NCBI GenBank assembly: GCA_020809705.1
Contig: CP085826.1
Location: 5,580,001 to 5,644,000, forward strand
Length of the DNA stretch: 64,000 nt
Direction of reading: 5' to 3'
Source: Calonectria ilicicola
Taxonomy: Eukaryota > Ascomycota > Sordariomycetes > Hypocreales > Nectriaceae
Shown here: positions 35,973 to 46,559 of the stretch, in pieces
Numbering within the stretch: the first letter of the stretch is position 1
How the letters are laid out: each line of letters starts with the position of its first letter
The notes under the pieces: generated by a model
The model's database searches: none
The model's input: the letters and a program-made list of their open reading frames with translations, nothing else
What the model was told of the DNA's origin: nothing
Made by a program: the position numbers and the translations under genes

Positions 35973-37244
35973 TTACTCAGGCTCCTGGAGCTGGCTTCGG
36001 CGCATCTTCTCAGCCTCAAGGTTCTCATACAGCAGGAACAGGGCGGATTCGTTGGCCTTGGCTGTGCCCATGATGGTGAACATGCGCTCGCCCGTTTCAT
36101 CATGGGGTGCCTGAAATTGAGATTACGAATTAGTTTCCAATTTCCCCTTAGACTTTTATGTGACATATTGGATTACTTACCTTGGCAATGGAAATACGAG
36201 CACCTGAGGTTTTGCGAATCTCGCTGATCTTGCTACCGGCACGTCCGATTATGCAGCCAACCATGTCCGCAGGAATGCTGATGTTCTGAGTCTGAATCTC
36301 TTCGCCGTTCTCATCGTGGGTAGGGGGACCTCGGAGGGCTGCGTCAGAATCAGAGCGGCGATTGTAGGGTCGTGAGCTACCATTGCTAAAATCGGCACCG
36401 TTACCAGTTCGCATAACACGAGGGCTGCCGTAATCGCTCCTGTTGGAACTGGCGCTATAACCGCCGACACCACCACTGCTAGCGCCGCTGCCGCCGATGC
36501 TTCCTCCGCTGCTGTTGGTCTGGGTACGTACGACGGGGTTGTAAAGAACCGTCCCGGTGCCACGCTGCCAGTCATCAACCAAGCACTTGCAGATTTCCCA
36601 CACAGCTCGCTGAATGCCTTCGGGAGTACCTTGGACCTCGACTATGCGCTCGGTGGACTGAGGTAGCATCTCTTTCTGAGCGACCATGCGAACGCCTGAG
36701 GCGTCCTGAATATGCTTGATCTTCAGACCCTGCCTTCCAATGATGGTTCCCATTTGGTTGTGAGAAATGAGGAGCTTGATGGCTTTGTAAAACTGTCAGT
36801 AACCAACGTTGATTTTAATGGGGAGCTTTCGAATTTGGACATACGATGGGTTCCGTTGTTCTGAACGATGCCGCCCATACCCATCGCTGGCGCACCCTCG
36901 AGAAGGGCACGAGCAACAATGGCATAGGCGCGGGAGATTGCATCGCAACCACCAGTGATGGTCAGGACACGGTCATGAACACCCTGGACTACCTTGCTGA
37001 CACCAGCCTTAACGCCAGTCTCATCTCTGAGATCAGCGACGTTCTTGCCACCCTTGCCAATAATAACACCGGCCTCCTTCGAGGATACGATGGCGCGGAG
37101 GGTGAGTTGGGCTTGGGCGTACTCCTCGTCCGTCTTAGGGGCGGGTTCGCCGTCAGGTCCGAGGCGGTCCTCCATGCGAAGCTGGTCCATGGGGTCGAGG
37201 AGGTCGTTGCCGTTGGGAGAGAGAGCGTCCTGAGGGGCAGACAT
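35973..37244 (-). CDS. rnc1: Triple-KH-domain RNA-binding protein (Rnc1/Pbp2/PCBP type)
   Basis: Single-stranded RNA-binding protein of the poly(C)-binding type; fission-yeast Rnc1 stabilises mRNA of the MAPK phosphatase Pmp1 (established). Exons are 37244-36845, 36782-36181 and 36110-35973 (introns 62 and 70 nt), 379 aa. Intron 1 uses donor GTATGT and acceptor ACAAAG, chosen because it alone keeps frame and yields GTHPIKLLISHNQMG. KH1, about 47-115, has GKGG in GVIIGKGGKNVADLRDETG. KH2, about 135-205, has GRQG in GTIIGRQGLKIKHIQDASG. KH3, about 290-370, has GRAG in GCIIGRAGSKISEIRKTSG and is finished by exon 3 (ERMFTIMGTAKANESALFLL). A Gly/Ser-rich linker separates KH2 and KH3. All three GXXG loops are intact. 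Confidence 0.92.
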
Positions 37245-38055
37245 GGCTACGGCTGGAGCAAGGTTGGGTGGAGTGGGGGTGGTGAAGTTGTGCGGTAGAG
37301 TGTAAGCGGGAGGCGAGGAAGAGCTGGGCCAAGGAAAATAAGCCCGTGAAAACCTGCCTAGTTGTTAGACTTGTTCTGTTCGGTTGTAGACTGTTCGGCT
37401 GATACGCGATCCAGTGTCTCGGGCGGCAAGACTTCAATGCAGTCTGCAGCTAGAAAGAAGCCTGGAAGCGCGCAACCCAAAGGTACGAGGGCGACGGCAA
37501 AAAGGCAAAGCGCAACAGCTTGCAAAAAAAGGCAAGGAAATAATAAATCAAAGGTGACTACTAACCTGAACGTGGACGCTGCGAAAGGCGGAGGCGCGGG
37601 AGGATTTGAGGTGAGAGCTTAGAAATGGTGTTGTGCGGTGGTGGTAATTTTTTTTTACCTTGCGGTCGTGTTCGCGAGTATGGCGGGGTTAGAGGGTCGT
37701 GAGCACTGGCGAGGGAAGCGGCGGGACACAGTGTGTGCGGGAGGAGGGTAAGGCGGGGGAGCAGAGGAGCCGAGGGGGGAGGGGTCGTGAGAAGAGTTGG
37801 AGAAGGGAGATTGGGAAGAGGAGGGAGAAGAGAGGAAGTTGAGAAGGGGGGAAGCGCGCGGAAGTGAGAGTTGGGAGAAAGATGGAGAGGATGAGGTTGG
37901 AGAGAGGAAGATGGTAAGGTAGTCAGTAGAAAGCAGAGGGCGGGAGTAAAGAATGGACCACCCACAAGCCCCAGCCGGCGAGAGTGACCCAGTGAGGATG
38001 GAGGGGGAGAGAGCGAAGGAGGGGCCAGAGAGGGACGGGATGCTCTGGCCACCTG
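37245..38055 (-). promoter_or_regulatory. KH gene leader/promoter, pyrimidine-rich on coding strand
   Basis: From about 37640 to 38050 the plus strand is a long G/A-rich tract (GGAGGG, GAGAGGAAG words), so the coding strand is CT-rich, a strong fungal core-promoter pattern. Between it and the ATG at 37244 there may be a spliced leader; splice sites there are not certain. Overlapping open frames on the minus strand here are low-complexity Ser/Pro/Leu and look like by-products of the tract. Confidence 0.5.
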
Positions 38056-41000
38056 CGCTACTTGAAGGTACCTCTATGCGCCCAGCGTAGGAAGTACTGC
38101 CTTGTACATCACACCAACAACGTAAAAGTGATGCAGCCCAAGCAGCCCGTCGGCGGAAGCACACCAACGTGCCTGTCTGCGAGACCTGGTATCGGGTACC
38201 TAGCTATGGCTTCCCACATATACACCATACAGGTACGGATAGTTATTTCTGCCTCTACTTCCCAACTTGCCTGAGTCCCCGCCTTCACCGAGCAACATCC
38301 CACTTGCCGATATCACACACCCACACGCATTTCCCAAGCGTGCCTCAAGATGCAACCTGTGGGCTTCTGCAGTTTCGGCTGGCCTGTTGAAAAGAAGAGG
38401 TGAATGGGGTTATTATTAGAATCACCTGGCGACTCTCGTAGCGTTTGCGCATTCAGGCATTTCATATTTAACTTGAGATGTCATGATGTCGTGTGATGAA
38501 GCAACTAGTTTCTAATAGCAAACAAAGGCGGGGAATGTCCACATCCTGCCCGAGCACCCGCGCTGGACCCTGGTCGGACTCAGGTACCTGTCTGTACTGC
38601 ATCCCGAGGTACCACTGTGTATGGGGCACACGGCCGTTGTGGTAGCAGGGCTGGGACCCAGGACAGGAACTAATGGCACTTCTTGCTTGCTCAGCCATGC
38701 CTCACAACGCTGCTGGAAGTTTGCGCATCCGGAGAACTAAGCACTTGACGACGTAACCAAATATGAAGAAGGAGGCGCGGGTCAGTGTTTGAAACTACTG
38801 GTACCTTTCTCAAAATCGCGACAGAGGAAGTAGCCGGACGAAGTGAGTGGAATTGACAAACTTGAGGGCGCGCAACCTCTCAGCATCAACGGTTGCCAAT
38901 ATCTTGTACAGGGACATCCGGTACCGGCCTTTCTTTGTCTTGTAACACATGTTTCTCCCAAATTTCTTCTTTTCCTTTATTGCCAGCAAGATTTCTGTTT
39001 AGCTCAAAATTCTGGAGAAGATCCTTGACCCTGGGGTTGAGCACCTGGTCTCCTCTGCTCTTGCCCATGACCAACACGCGGCATCCATACAGCAAAACCC
39101 CACCGAGGCAAAGAGTCAATGATGGCGGTCCCATCATGGGGCTCAGTTCCGGTTGAGCCGACCCTCAGTTGGTTAGTCGAATCTCAAGTCCAGCCAGTAC
39201 CGGCCAGGGTCGGATCCAAACACCCTACGTACATGGTGGTTGGATGGAGGGGCCCTTGAGGCGCCGCCGCCCCCGCGCCGATGCGCTAGAGGATGCTTCT
39301 TCTGGCTCGCTGCTAGCCAGCGAGCCGAGTACGTATCACACCGAGCCATCTTCTCACATCCCCTCGTTGCTGACTGCCGCATGTTGTACAGCGCGTCGTA
39401 ACCGATCGGTATCTGGCTCTTCTTAGAAAGCAGCCATACATAAGCTGGTGCCGTGTTCGGCAAAACAAGCGACGGAGCATCATGCCCCGCCTGAGAGCCG
39501 CCTGCACCTTTTGTCACACTTCTTCAAGCGCCACCAGGGTGTGCATGTTTTGTACTTGGCTGTAAGAAAAGCGACGGGCTATACTTCTCCACTACAGCTG
39601 AGGTGGTTGAATACATGCAAACGTTTCTGACACTTGGCGGGGCTGGTTAGCCCAAGCCACGCGTGCAACACAAACAAACCTGGCAGATTGATAGGCAAGA
39701 GAGGAAACCTAATAGAGGATTGATGAGAATCAATGAATTGGCTTTAAACCCCAACTACCGGAAAGCTTTATTTTTCATATTTGTAAAATCCATCTTTCTG
39801 AAATTTTCGCCTCTCAGTTTAGAGTTGTGTTCAAATTGAAGTATGAGTGCCGCACTCTGTTGCTCGCTTGTCAGCATCATAGAAATCCCGATGTCGATCA
39901 CAAAAATTTCAGACTAGCTTCACTAAATATGGCCCCGTGATCTTCATGGAGACAACAACCTTGTGAATTCACTATCCAATGCACCTATGAGCCATACATG
40001 ATACTTGTACCTCCATTAGCTGCCCACATTGGGTGCTACTGTGCAGTGTAAATGGAACAATCCAGTGGCTGGTTCCGCGAAGTGCTGCAAAGAAAGCTGG
40101 GGTCTTGAACGGGGCGTTGTGTCCAAGCCAATTGGGAATCGATTTATCTCCTACGACGACCGCACGATAAATTGTGGCTGCACACTAATCATACGTTACA
40201 AAGAAGGCCGCACTCTTGCCGTGCTTGGCTCCCATCAAGGAATGTCATTTTTGCCTCCATAAGCCGACAGCTCCCCTGCCGTGCAACCATCTGTTTGGGC
40301 TCTATCCAATGGATCGTGTGCCCTTTGCCTGCAATCACACGCTGTCAGTTCTCGACATGTTTCGACTCTATATTGTCACGCTAGCTGCAACCCCGTGCTT
40401 GGTTCTCAACGTGCTTGTTCACAAATCACCGTCTTTAGCCCCCGCAGATTGGTCACCTCGACACCTTTCAAAGGTGGGGTAATGCTGCATCAACCACCTC
40501 TGGCCATGCACCTCAGCGCATCGCGATTTGGCCGGGTGGAGAGCCATGCCATCGTCGCATCCCGGAACCCATGCCTTTCCCTAGATTAGTAGCGTCCTGC
40601 GGGCCTCGCCGTTTGCCTAGCTTTGTACCTTACTTTAGCACAGAGGTAGCTGTAGTAGACCTTTCCTTGTGCGTACCCACGATGACGGTCAGGGCCAGAA
40701 AAAAAAATACCCCACCCGCTGAGCTCCGGCTTGAGACTCTAACTCCGCATATCATTTTCCACAGTCAGTAAGTCTTGTGCCGGTCGTCTTACCTTTAAAG
40801 AAAGCTTGATATATTGCAGTTTTCTCGTCATACGTATATATATTTTATCTCAACACTAAACTGGCATATAACTAAACCTGGCTTTGCAGTATACACAAAT
40901 CAGGTTTTTGAAATATATAAATGGAATCAGAGCGTGATATTTTCATTGCGGTAGGCATAATTACTCATGACACTTGGGAATACGGGAGCCGGGCCGCGCA

Positions 41001-41155
41001 TGCTCTAATGATCATCATTCCGGGAGTTCGATTGGCTCTTAATCCTCATTTGCGCGTTCCGGTTTCGTTCGTTGACGGAACATACCGTGCTTTGCCAACC
41101 TGCCTAGCCACCTTCTAAGGGTTATCAATGTATTAGACATGCCTTAGCTGTGGGC
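38056..41155. other. Gene-poor spacer with GGTACC palindromes
   Basis: About 3.1 kb without a supportable gene. Six GGTACC palindromes lie between 38067 and 38925; two of them sit in the longer AGGTACCT. The right half (about 39700-40000 and 40790-40930) is AT-rich. No RNA gene recognised. Confidence 0.5.
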
Positions 41156-43102
41156 TTAACGCTGCCGTAACAACTTTTCGTGCTCCATCCAAAAGTTTTT
41201 GCATGCTTTATGGCCCCAGTGTTCTGCCCACCATTCCCCAAAGCTGTCCTCGACGTCGTAATCTACCTTGGTTACTCTCTCCTCTCGCTTCAGCCCACAG
41301 ACGATACATGCCTTTGGAGACGTGGGCACCATCTTGGCTGTCTGGACCTGCATAGTCTCACTAATTTCCGGGACTCGAAGTGTTTGCGCCTTACCAGTAG
41401 CCTTGGCGGCAGCCAGCGCGGACCTTAATCGCCCAACCTGACCTTGCCACACTGCTACAACATCGGCAGCTTCGCGGTCCTCACGGGCCGCTTGGGTTTT
41501 GTCTACTCCCGCGAGCTTCATACCTTTGCTCCCGGCGGCAGAAATAGACATGCTTTTGGCAAGAATCTTGTCACGATGCCACCGCTGTTTGCGGCCTGCA
41601 ATGACCCGAGCTGCAGTTGCTGCGAGAAGAACGTATCCTTCAAGGAAGTCGACTGCCTTGGGATCGGAGAGTATTCGTTCTTTAATAGACGTACTATGGC
41701 CTGATATGGGCTTGAATAATGCATCTCCAGTATTAAGAAGATCCGGAAATATTGACAGAATGACAGATGGAGGTGGGACATTAATGGGAGGAGGGGCATC
41801 CCCACTAAGCTCAGGCTCAGGGCTTGGGGGCTTAGCAGGCATTGATGGCTTCGAAGGTTTAGAGGGGTTCGAGGGTTTCGATGGCTTTGAGGGCTTTGAG
41901 GGTTTGACATTGTCCACAGCATCCCAGTCCCAACTCTCTGGTGGCGCTGTTGAGTCGATATCAACATTTTTGGTGTCGTTAACGGGAGACTCATCCCAGG
42001 CGCCCCAGCTGTCATCTTCATCTTTATACCTCGTATCCTTAACTTCAACCGTGTCTTCAAGTGTTGGCCATGCGGTAATCGGCGATGCAGACTTAATTTT
42101 ATCATCTTGAGGTGAAGGGCCAGTTGGGGTTTTGATAGCCAAGTCGGGGAAAGGGTTCCTGTCTTGAAAGCTTGGAGATTTGGGTGCTTGTGGGTAATTG
42201 CCTGATATAGCACCAAAGGATATGGTCCCGAGAAGTTGACTCGGGGGATTCTTTTCTTTGGCGGGTTGAAATGGCTGTGGTACGGGGTCATCTAGAGACA
42301 GGAGATCCATGGATGGAAGATTAGAGGCCGTTTTTATGGGAGGTGGCGCTGTCTTGGCCATAGAGCCGAATGTGCCCGTTTCGAAATCACCAAACTCATC
42401 GTCTTCTTCATCCTCTTCACCTTCAGGAATTTGTAACTCGAACTCTGCGGCGTCAAAAAGGACATTTGCATCAGTTGGTCCCGACTTGAGTTTTGGTTTT
42501 GATCTAGATTGGGGAGTTGCTTCATGAATCGTCGCAGGCTCCGGCTTCCGTCCGGTCTGATTACCCCAGCCTTGTCCGGTTGGCTGTTGTGACGTAGTAC
42601 CGACATTTAAAAGATTGTTGGACATTAAATCAAGAGTAGAAGCGCGAACAATTCGGTTCCTCACGGGTGCCTGTGCGGTAGCAGGGTGCGGAGCCGGAGA
42701 TGGAGAGGTGCTTTGCCAATTTATAGAAGGCGAAGCAATAGCAGCGGCGGGGGATTTGACTGAGGCTGAAATGGCAGACGTTGGTTCGGCGATCTCAAAG
42801 TCGCCCCAACCATCATCGTCATCCCCGTTCCCTACTGAGGGCTTCGATGAGGCTCCCGGAGCTGACGGGGACGAAAAATTGCCCCAACCGCCTGCATTTG
42901 CAGGCTGGGATTGAAAAGCCGGCCACGGTTGCGTGGACTGGGCTGATTGAGTGTTTACGGCGGAGGCATTGCTGCTGGTGTTGAAGAAATCAAAATGGTC
43001 ATTGCTGGCGGGTGGAGGCTGTGATTGAGGGTGAGGTTTGGCCTGAGGGGGCGGAGCGCTATTTGACAGGCTGTTAAACTCGGCGAATAGATCAGCAGAC
43101 AT
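41156..43102 (-). CDS. Disordered protein with clathrin/adaptor-binding motifs (fungal ppk6-like)
   Basis: Single exon, 648 aa. It resembles fungal proteins that I recall being named after fission yeast ppk6, yet no kinase motif (glycine loop, HRD, DFG) is present. Visible instead: gamma-ear/GAE-type hydrophobic-G-acid-hydrophobic motifs WGDF (99-102) and FGDF (237-240), each next to acidic runs, plus WGNF (73-76) and a later DDSWGAW; a clathrin-box-like LLSLD (267-271); an NPF (316-318) suited to EH domains. A tandem Lys-Pro-Ser repeat leads to the only ordered part, the C-terminal about 200 residues: PPPSVILSIFPDLL, then a helical block and CIVCGLKREERV ... DVEDSFGEWWAEHWGHKACKNF, with C-x2-C and H-x3-C spacing that could bind zinc. 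Role in TGN/endosomal clathrin traffic is inference. Divergent from a Rab-GAP gene. Confidence 0.8.
   Translation of the reverse strand: MSADLFAEFNSLSNSAPPPQAKPHPQSQPPPASNDHFDFFNTSSNASAVNTQSAQSTQPWPAFQSQPANAGGWGNFSSPSAPGASSKPSVGNGDDDDGWGDFEIAEPTSAISASVKSPAAAIASPSINWQSTSPSPAPHPATAQAPVRNRIVRASTLDLMSNNLLNVGTTSQQPTGQGWGNQTGRKPEPATIHEATPQSRSKPKLKSGPTDANVLFDAAEFELQIPEGEEDEEDDEFGDFETGTFGSMAKTAPPPIKTASNLPSMDLLSLDDPVPQPFQPAKEKNPPSQLLGTISFGAISGNYPQAPKSPSFQDRNPFPDLAIKTPTGPSPQDDKIKSASPITAWPTLEDTVEVKDTRYKDEDDSWGAWDESPVNDTKNVDIDSTAPPESWDWDAVDNVKPSKPSKPSKPSNPSKPSKPSMPAKPPSPEPELSGDAPPPINVPPPSVILSIFPDLLNTGDALFKPISGHSTSIKERILSDPKAVDFLEGYVLLAATAARVIAGRKQRWHRDKILAKSMSISAAGSKGMKLAGVDKTQAAREDREAADVVAVWQGQVGRLRSALAAAKATGKAQTLRVPEISETMQVQTAKMVPTSPKACIVCGLKREERVTKVDYDVEDSFGEWWAEHWGHKACKNFWMEHEKLLRQR
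41845..41908 (-). repeat. 9-bp coding repeat (Lys-Pro-Ser)n
   Basis: About seven imperfect copies of a nonamer (plus strand GGCTTTGAG / GGTTTCGAT type), translated on the minus strand as repeated Lys-Pro-Ser with one Asn and one Met variant, inside the clathrin-motif protein. Confidence 0.9.
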
Positions 43103-43734
43103 GGTGAAAGACGAAATAAATCATGTCACTGGCCGCTGGGAGGCCACGAGGGAGAAATCTGGGATCTGTGTGCGCCTGGGCAAAGGGAGTTCGGGGCATG
43201 CAAATAAATGGGTTTGGCGAGGGGCAAGAGGCTGCCCAAGGATTGGTGGCCAGCCAGGTCGAGATATGGCGAGGCTAAGAAGGGCGACCAATTGATGCGC
43301 CGGGAGACGATTCTGATGGCGTGGTTAGCGACAAGCCTTCCCCCTGAGGGCTGGGGCTCAGAGGCTCTTAGGGGGGCCCTCCCTGCCTTGTCACCCCTCT
43401 TCGCGAGGGCGCCTGAGTGCCTGTCCAGGATTTTTCGGTCCCCAGCAACTCACCCACCCCCAGCAGTTGCGTTCCGTTGCCGTTGAATCCCTCCACTAAG
43501 AACAGGTCACGGGCTTCCGAGTGCTACACTACTTGGCGAAGCGGGACCGAACCTGTGGTCGCTCACCCTGTCGCTACTGGTCCGTTCACCGAAGGTCCGC
43601 ATCCAATCCCGCAATCGCATCCCGCCTCCGACATCAAGTTGCTGGAATCGCGTTTCACCACCTCCGGCCTCGCCCATCGCCCGGCGAGAACCAAATCAAG
43701 GCACCTGCACTGTCAACTCCAGCACCGGGACATT
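43103..43734. promoter_or_regulatory. Bidirectional promoter (clathrin-motif gene / TBC gene)
   Basis: 632 bases between divergent ATGs. It must contain both promoters. The part next to the TBC gene is CT/CA-rich. No specific factor site identified. Confidence 0.55.
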
Positions 43735-46183
43735 ATGAAATCTGTAGACGAGCTCCTGTGAGTGGTCCGCGAGCCCAGGGCTTCCTCATGCCCACAATGA
43801 ATGACATCAACAACTCATGTCTCGCCTAAATAGGTCGAGATGGCGGCAGACACAAGCTCACGGCGCCAACCTTGCCGATTTACAACGCGCCGTCAAATAC
43901 AATGGTCCTTCTAGCCCATGCGTCTCAGGATGTCGCTCCGTATGCTGGAAAGTGAGTGAGAGCACATGTTTCGGCAACAAAGTCGCTTAGCTTCGGCTGT
44001 TAACAGGAGCAACCCTAGATGTTCTTGCTCTCAAGTCCGAACCCTGGAGTAAGCTGGTCTCAAGTCTTGGACGAAGGCCGACAGATATACGCCGAGAAGC
44101 GCCTCCACTTTCTGAATTTCATCCGGCACCCAGAAGCCCTTGCTGAACTAAACATCGACCCGCTGGCTGATGATCCTGAAGTGAGTCTATGAGATAATCA
44201 TGGCATGAACGTGACGTGACTAAGAGCCTAAAGTCTCCCTGGAATACTGTTAGAGAAGATGAAGTAATGCGTACCGAGATAAAGCAGGATGTCCTCAGAC
44301 TTCCTGATGAGGCCTCCTACCACGAAGATCCTGTTCAGGAGATGATCCTCGACATTCTCTTCATCTATTGCAAACTTAACCCTTCGCGGGGTGGTTACCG
44401 TCAGGGCATGCATGAACTTCTGGCGCCCATGGTTTATGCCGTCCAGGAGGATGCGCTAGACACTAATGCTATTTCGTCCTCTAATTTGGACCCGACTTTT
44501 GTCAAGACCCTCGATGCCAACTTTATCGAGCACGACGCCTTCATTCTGTTTTCCAAACTCATGGACCATGCGCAATCCTTCTACGAGATTTCAGAGCCGC
44601 CACTCGGCTCGCTCAAGATCCAGGAACAAAGCTCTGCTATCGTGGAACGTAGCAAATTCATCCATGAAGTGTGCCTCCAAAAAGTTGATCCTGAATTAGC
44701 ATCTCATCTAACCAATATCGAAATCCTCCCACAAATCTTTCTCATGTAAGACCTGTGTATTTTATACAATATCACTATATTAACCTTTCATTTTAGTCGA
44801 TGGATTCGGTTGCTGCTCAGCAGAGAATTCCCATTCGAGCAGTTCTTGGTACTTTGGGATACAATTTTCGCGATAGACCCAACCCTAGAATTGATAGATT
44901 TTGTTTGTGTTGCAATGCTGATTCGCATTCGGTGGGAGTGTAAGTCACCACCTCAAACTCATATGGACGTATTTAACATTGTTTTAGTGTTAGAAGCGGA
45001 TTACTCGGTTTGCCTTCAATTACTTCTTAAATACCCTGCTCCAGCGCCAGCTCACGGCCCTCATACTTTTGTTGATGATGCCCTCTACCTAAAAGACCAC
45101 CTCACTCCTTCTGGCGGAGCCTCTCTCATCATGAAGTATACCGGAAAGATGCCGACGGTGACATCTCCTACCAGAACTTCCGGGTCGTCAACCCCAAGCT
45201 TTGGAGGCTTCAACTCCTTCCGCCAACGAGGGCTCAGCTCACGCTCACCGATCCCTAACCCATCAAAGTTCATCCAGCAGCAAGGAGGCATGGAGGCAAT
45301 TTTCCAGGGGGCTGCCAAGGGAGCCAAAGGCGTTTTTGAACGAGGTGAGAAGTTGGGCATCAATCAAGCTGTGAGAGATGCTGTAGGGGAAATTAGACGC
45401 AACATCCACGAGGCTCGACAAAATGCGATATCCCCCACGAGACATGTGTCAGATCTGGAAGCTGGCTCACGGGGGATTGTGGCATTGGAGAGGCGCAATT
45501 GGCAGTTGGCAATGATGCTTGATGAAACAATCAACAATCTCAAAGCATTATCCGCCACAAATCTTACCGACAAGGCTAAGAGCCTTGAACAAATTGAAAT
45601 CGCAGCGGCCAAGGTGCAGTTTGTCAAGATATACCTGGAGGATTCGTCAATGGAGGTCCCGGTATTTGATTCACCAAGGCCCATGGACATTTCGAATACA
45701 GATAAGCGCGCGGACATTGAGGATTCGGCTACCAAAGTCCAACCCAACCCTATTCCACCAATTGCCACAGATGTCAACATTGCGGCCCTTAAGATCTCGG
45801 AAGATTCCTCGCCAAAAAAGAACGATATCTTGCTCCCGCCCAGTCCCGACGCCATGGACACATCCGGCGGCTCTACGGATTCAGACCCTTTGAGTGTGAC
45901 TACTGCAGCCGCCAAAACGCGGCCTGCGGAGCCAATCCCAACTCGTTCTACCTTGGCCCAGTCTTCTTTCTCTTGGATGTTAGAAGCGGATGATTCTGGA
46001 TCCTCGAATTCCTCTGCGACCCCAAAGTCCCCCCCTACGCAGCACAAGAAGCGGGTTTCCAACAGCGCAAGCCGCGAGAAGAATGCCTTTTTATTCGGTG
46101 AAGTGACGTCGAATACGACTAAGCCTTCTAGTTCTGATGACATCTTCGGGCTAGAGCCGATTCGCAATTGGAAGAACACATAA
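43735..46183 (+). CDS. TBC-domain Rab GTPase-activating protein (TBC1D5-like)
   Basis: Accelerates GTP hydrolysis on a Rab; TBC1D5 acts on Rab7 with retromer at endosomes (family knowledge; exact Rab inferred). Six exons: 43735-43757, 43834-43951, 44019-44180, 44225-44745, 44797-44939, 44988-46183; 720 aa. Intron 2 uses the acceptor CCCTAG just before ATGTTCTTG; the nearer CAG would run into a stop. Introns are 76, 67, 44, 51 and 48 nt. TBC core: GCRSVCWK, HFLNFIRHPEAL, SPWNTVREDEVMRTEIKQDVLR with the arginine finger Arg126 in IxxDxxR, GGYRQGM with the glutamine finger Gln161, and RWIRLLLSREFPFEQFLVLWD. The C-terminal half is Ser/Pro-rich with a predicted helical stretch around LEQIEIAAAKVQFVKIYLED. 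Both catalytic fingers are intact, so it should be active. Confidence 0.92.
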
Positions 46184-46559
46184 TGGCGGTAGATAAATCT
46201 TTCCTCAGAATTTTGGGAATTTGAATATATCCAATACATCCCTAGAAGAGTGAGGAACTTGGCGTTCCGAGTAGTCTGAGTATACTTTTACTTTTTAGTA
46301 TAGGGTGTGAGTTAGATCAAACAACTATGCAACATATATATCATCCTATATTATGAAGACCAAGTACCGCTATCGAATGCAATTTTATTTGCCACATTTG
46401 TGGCTCTGGAGCCCCCAGGGAAGTTTTAAGCCGAGCCCGTTTTTGGTTTTTAGCCAGACATAAATCGTACTATCTGCTGTCCATCATATTTTGCGCCATG
46501 TTTCGATGCCTTTTTATTTTGAATTAAAAAATTCTGTTTCGAGAACTCGAGCTGTGCCT
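46184..46559. other. Convergent gap TBC gene / MFS gene
   Basis: 376 AT-rich bases between converging stops, with 3' UTR and terminator function expected. No gene seen. Confidence 0.5.

Noticed and set aside
37561..38167. Two overlapping minus-strand frames of 163-170 codons upstream of the KH gene
   Set aside because: They translate a CT-rich promoter tract into Ser/Pro/Leu runs; no conserved domain.
43990..44008. CAG acceptor at 44004-44006 for TBC intron 2
   Set aside because: Using it leads to an in-frame TAG; the next TAG acceptor (44018) restores the conserved WK-FLL sequence.
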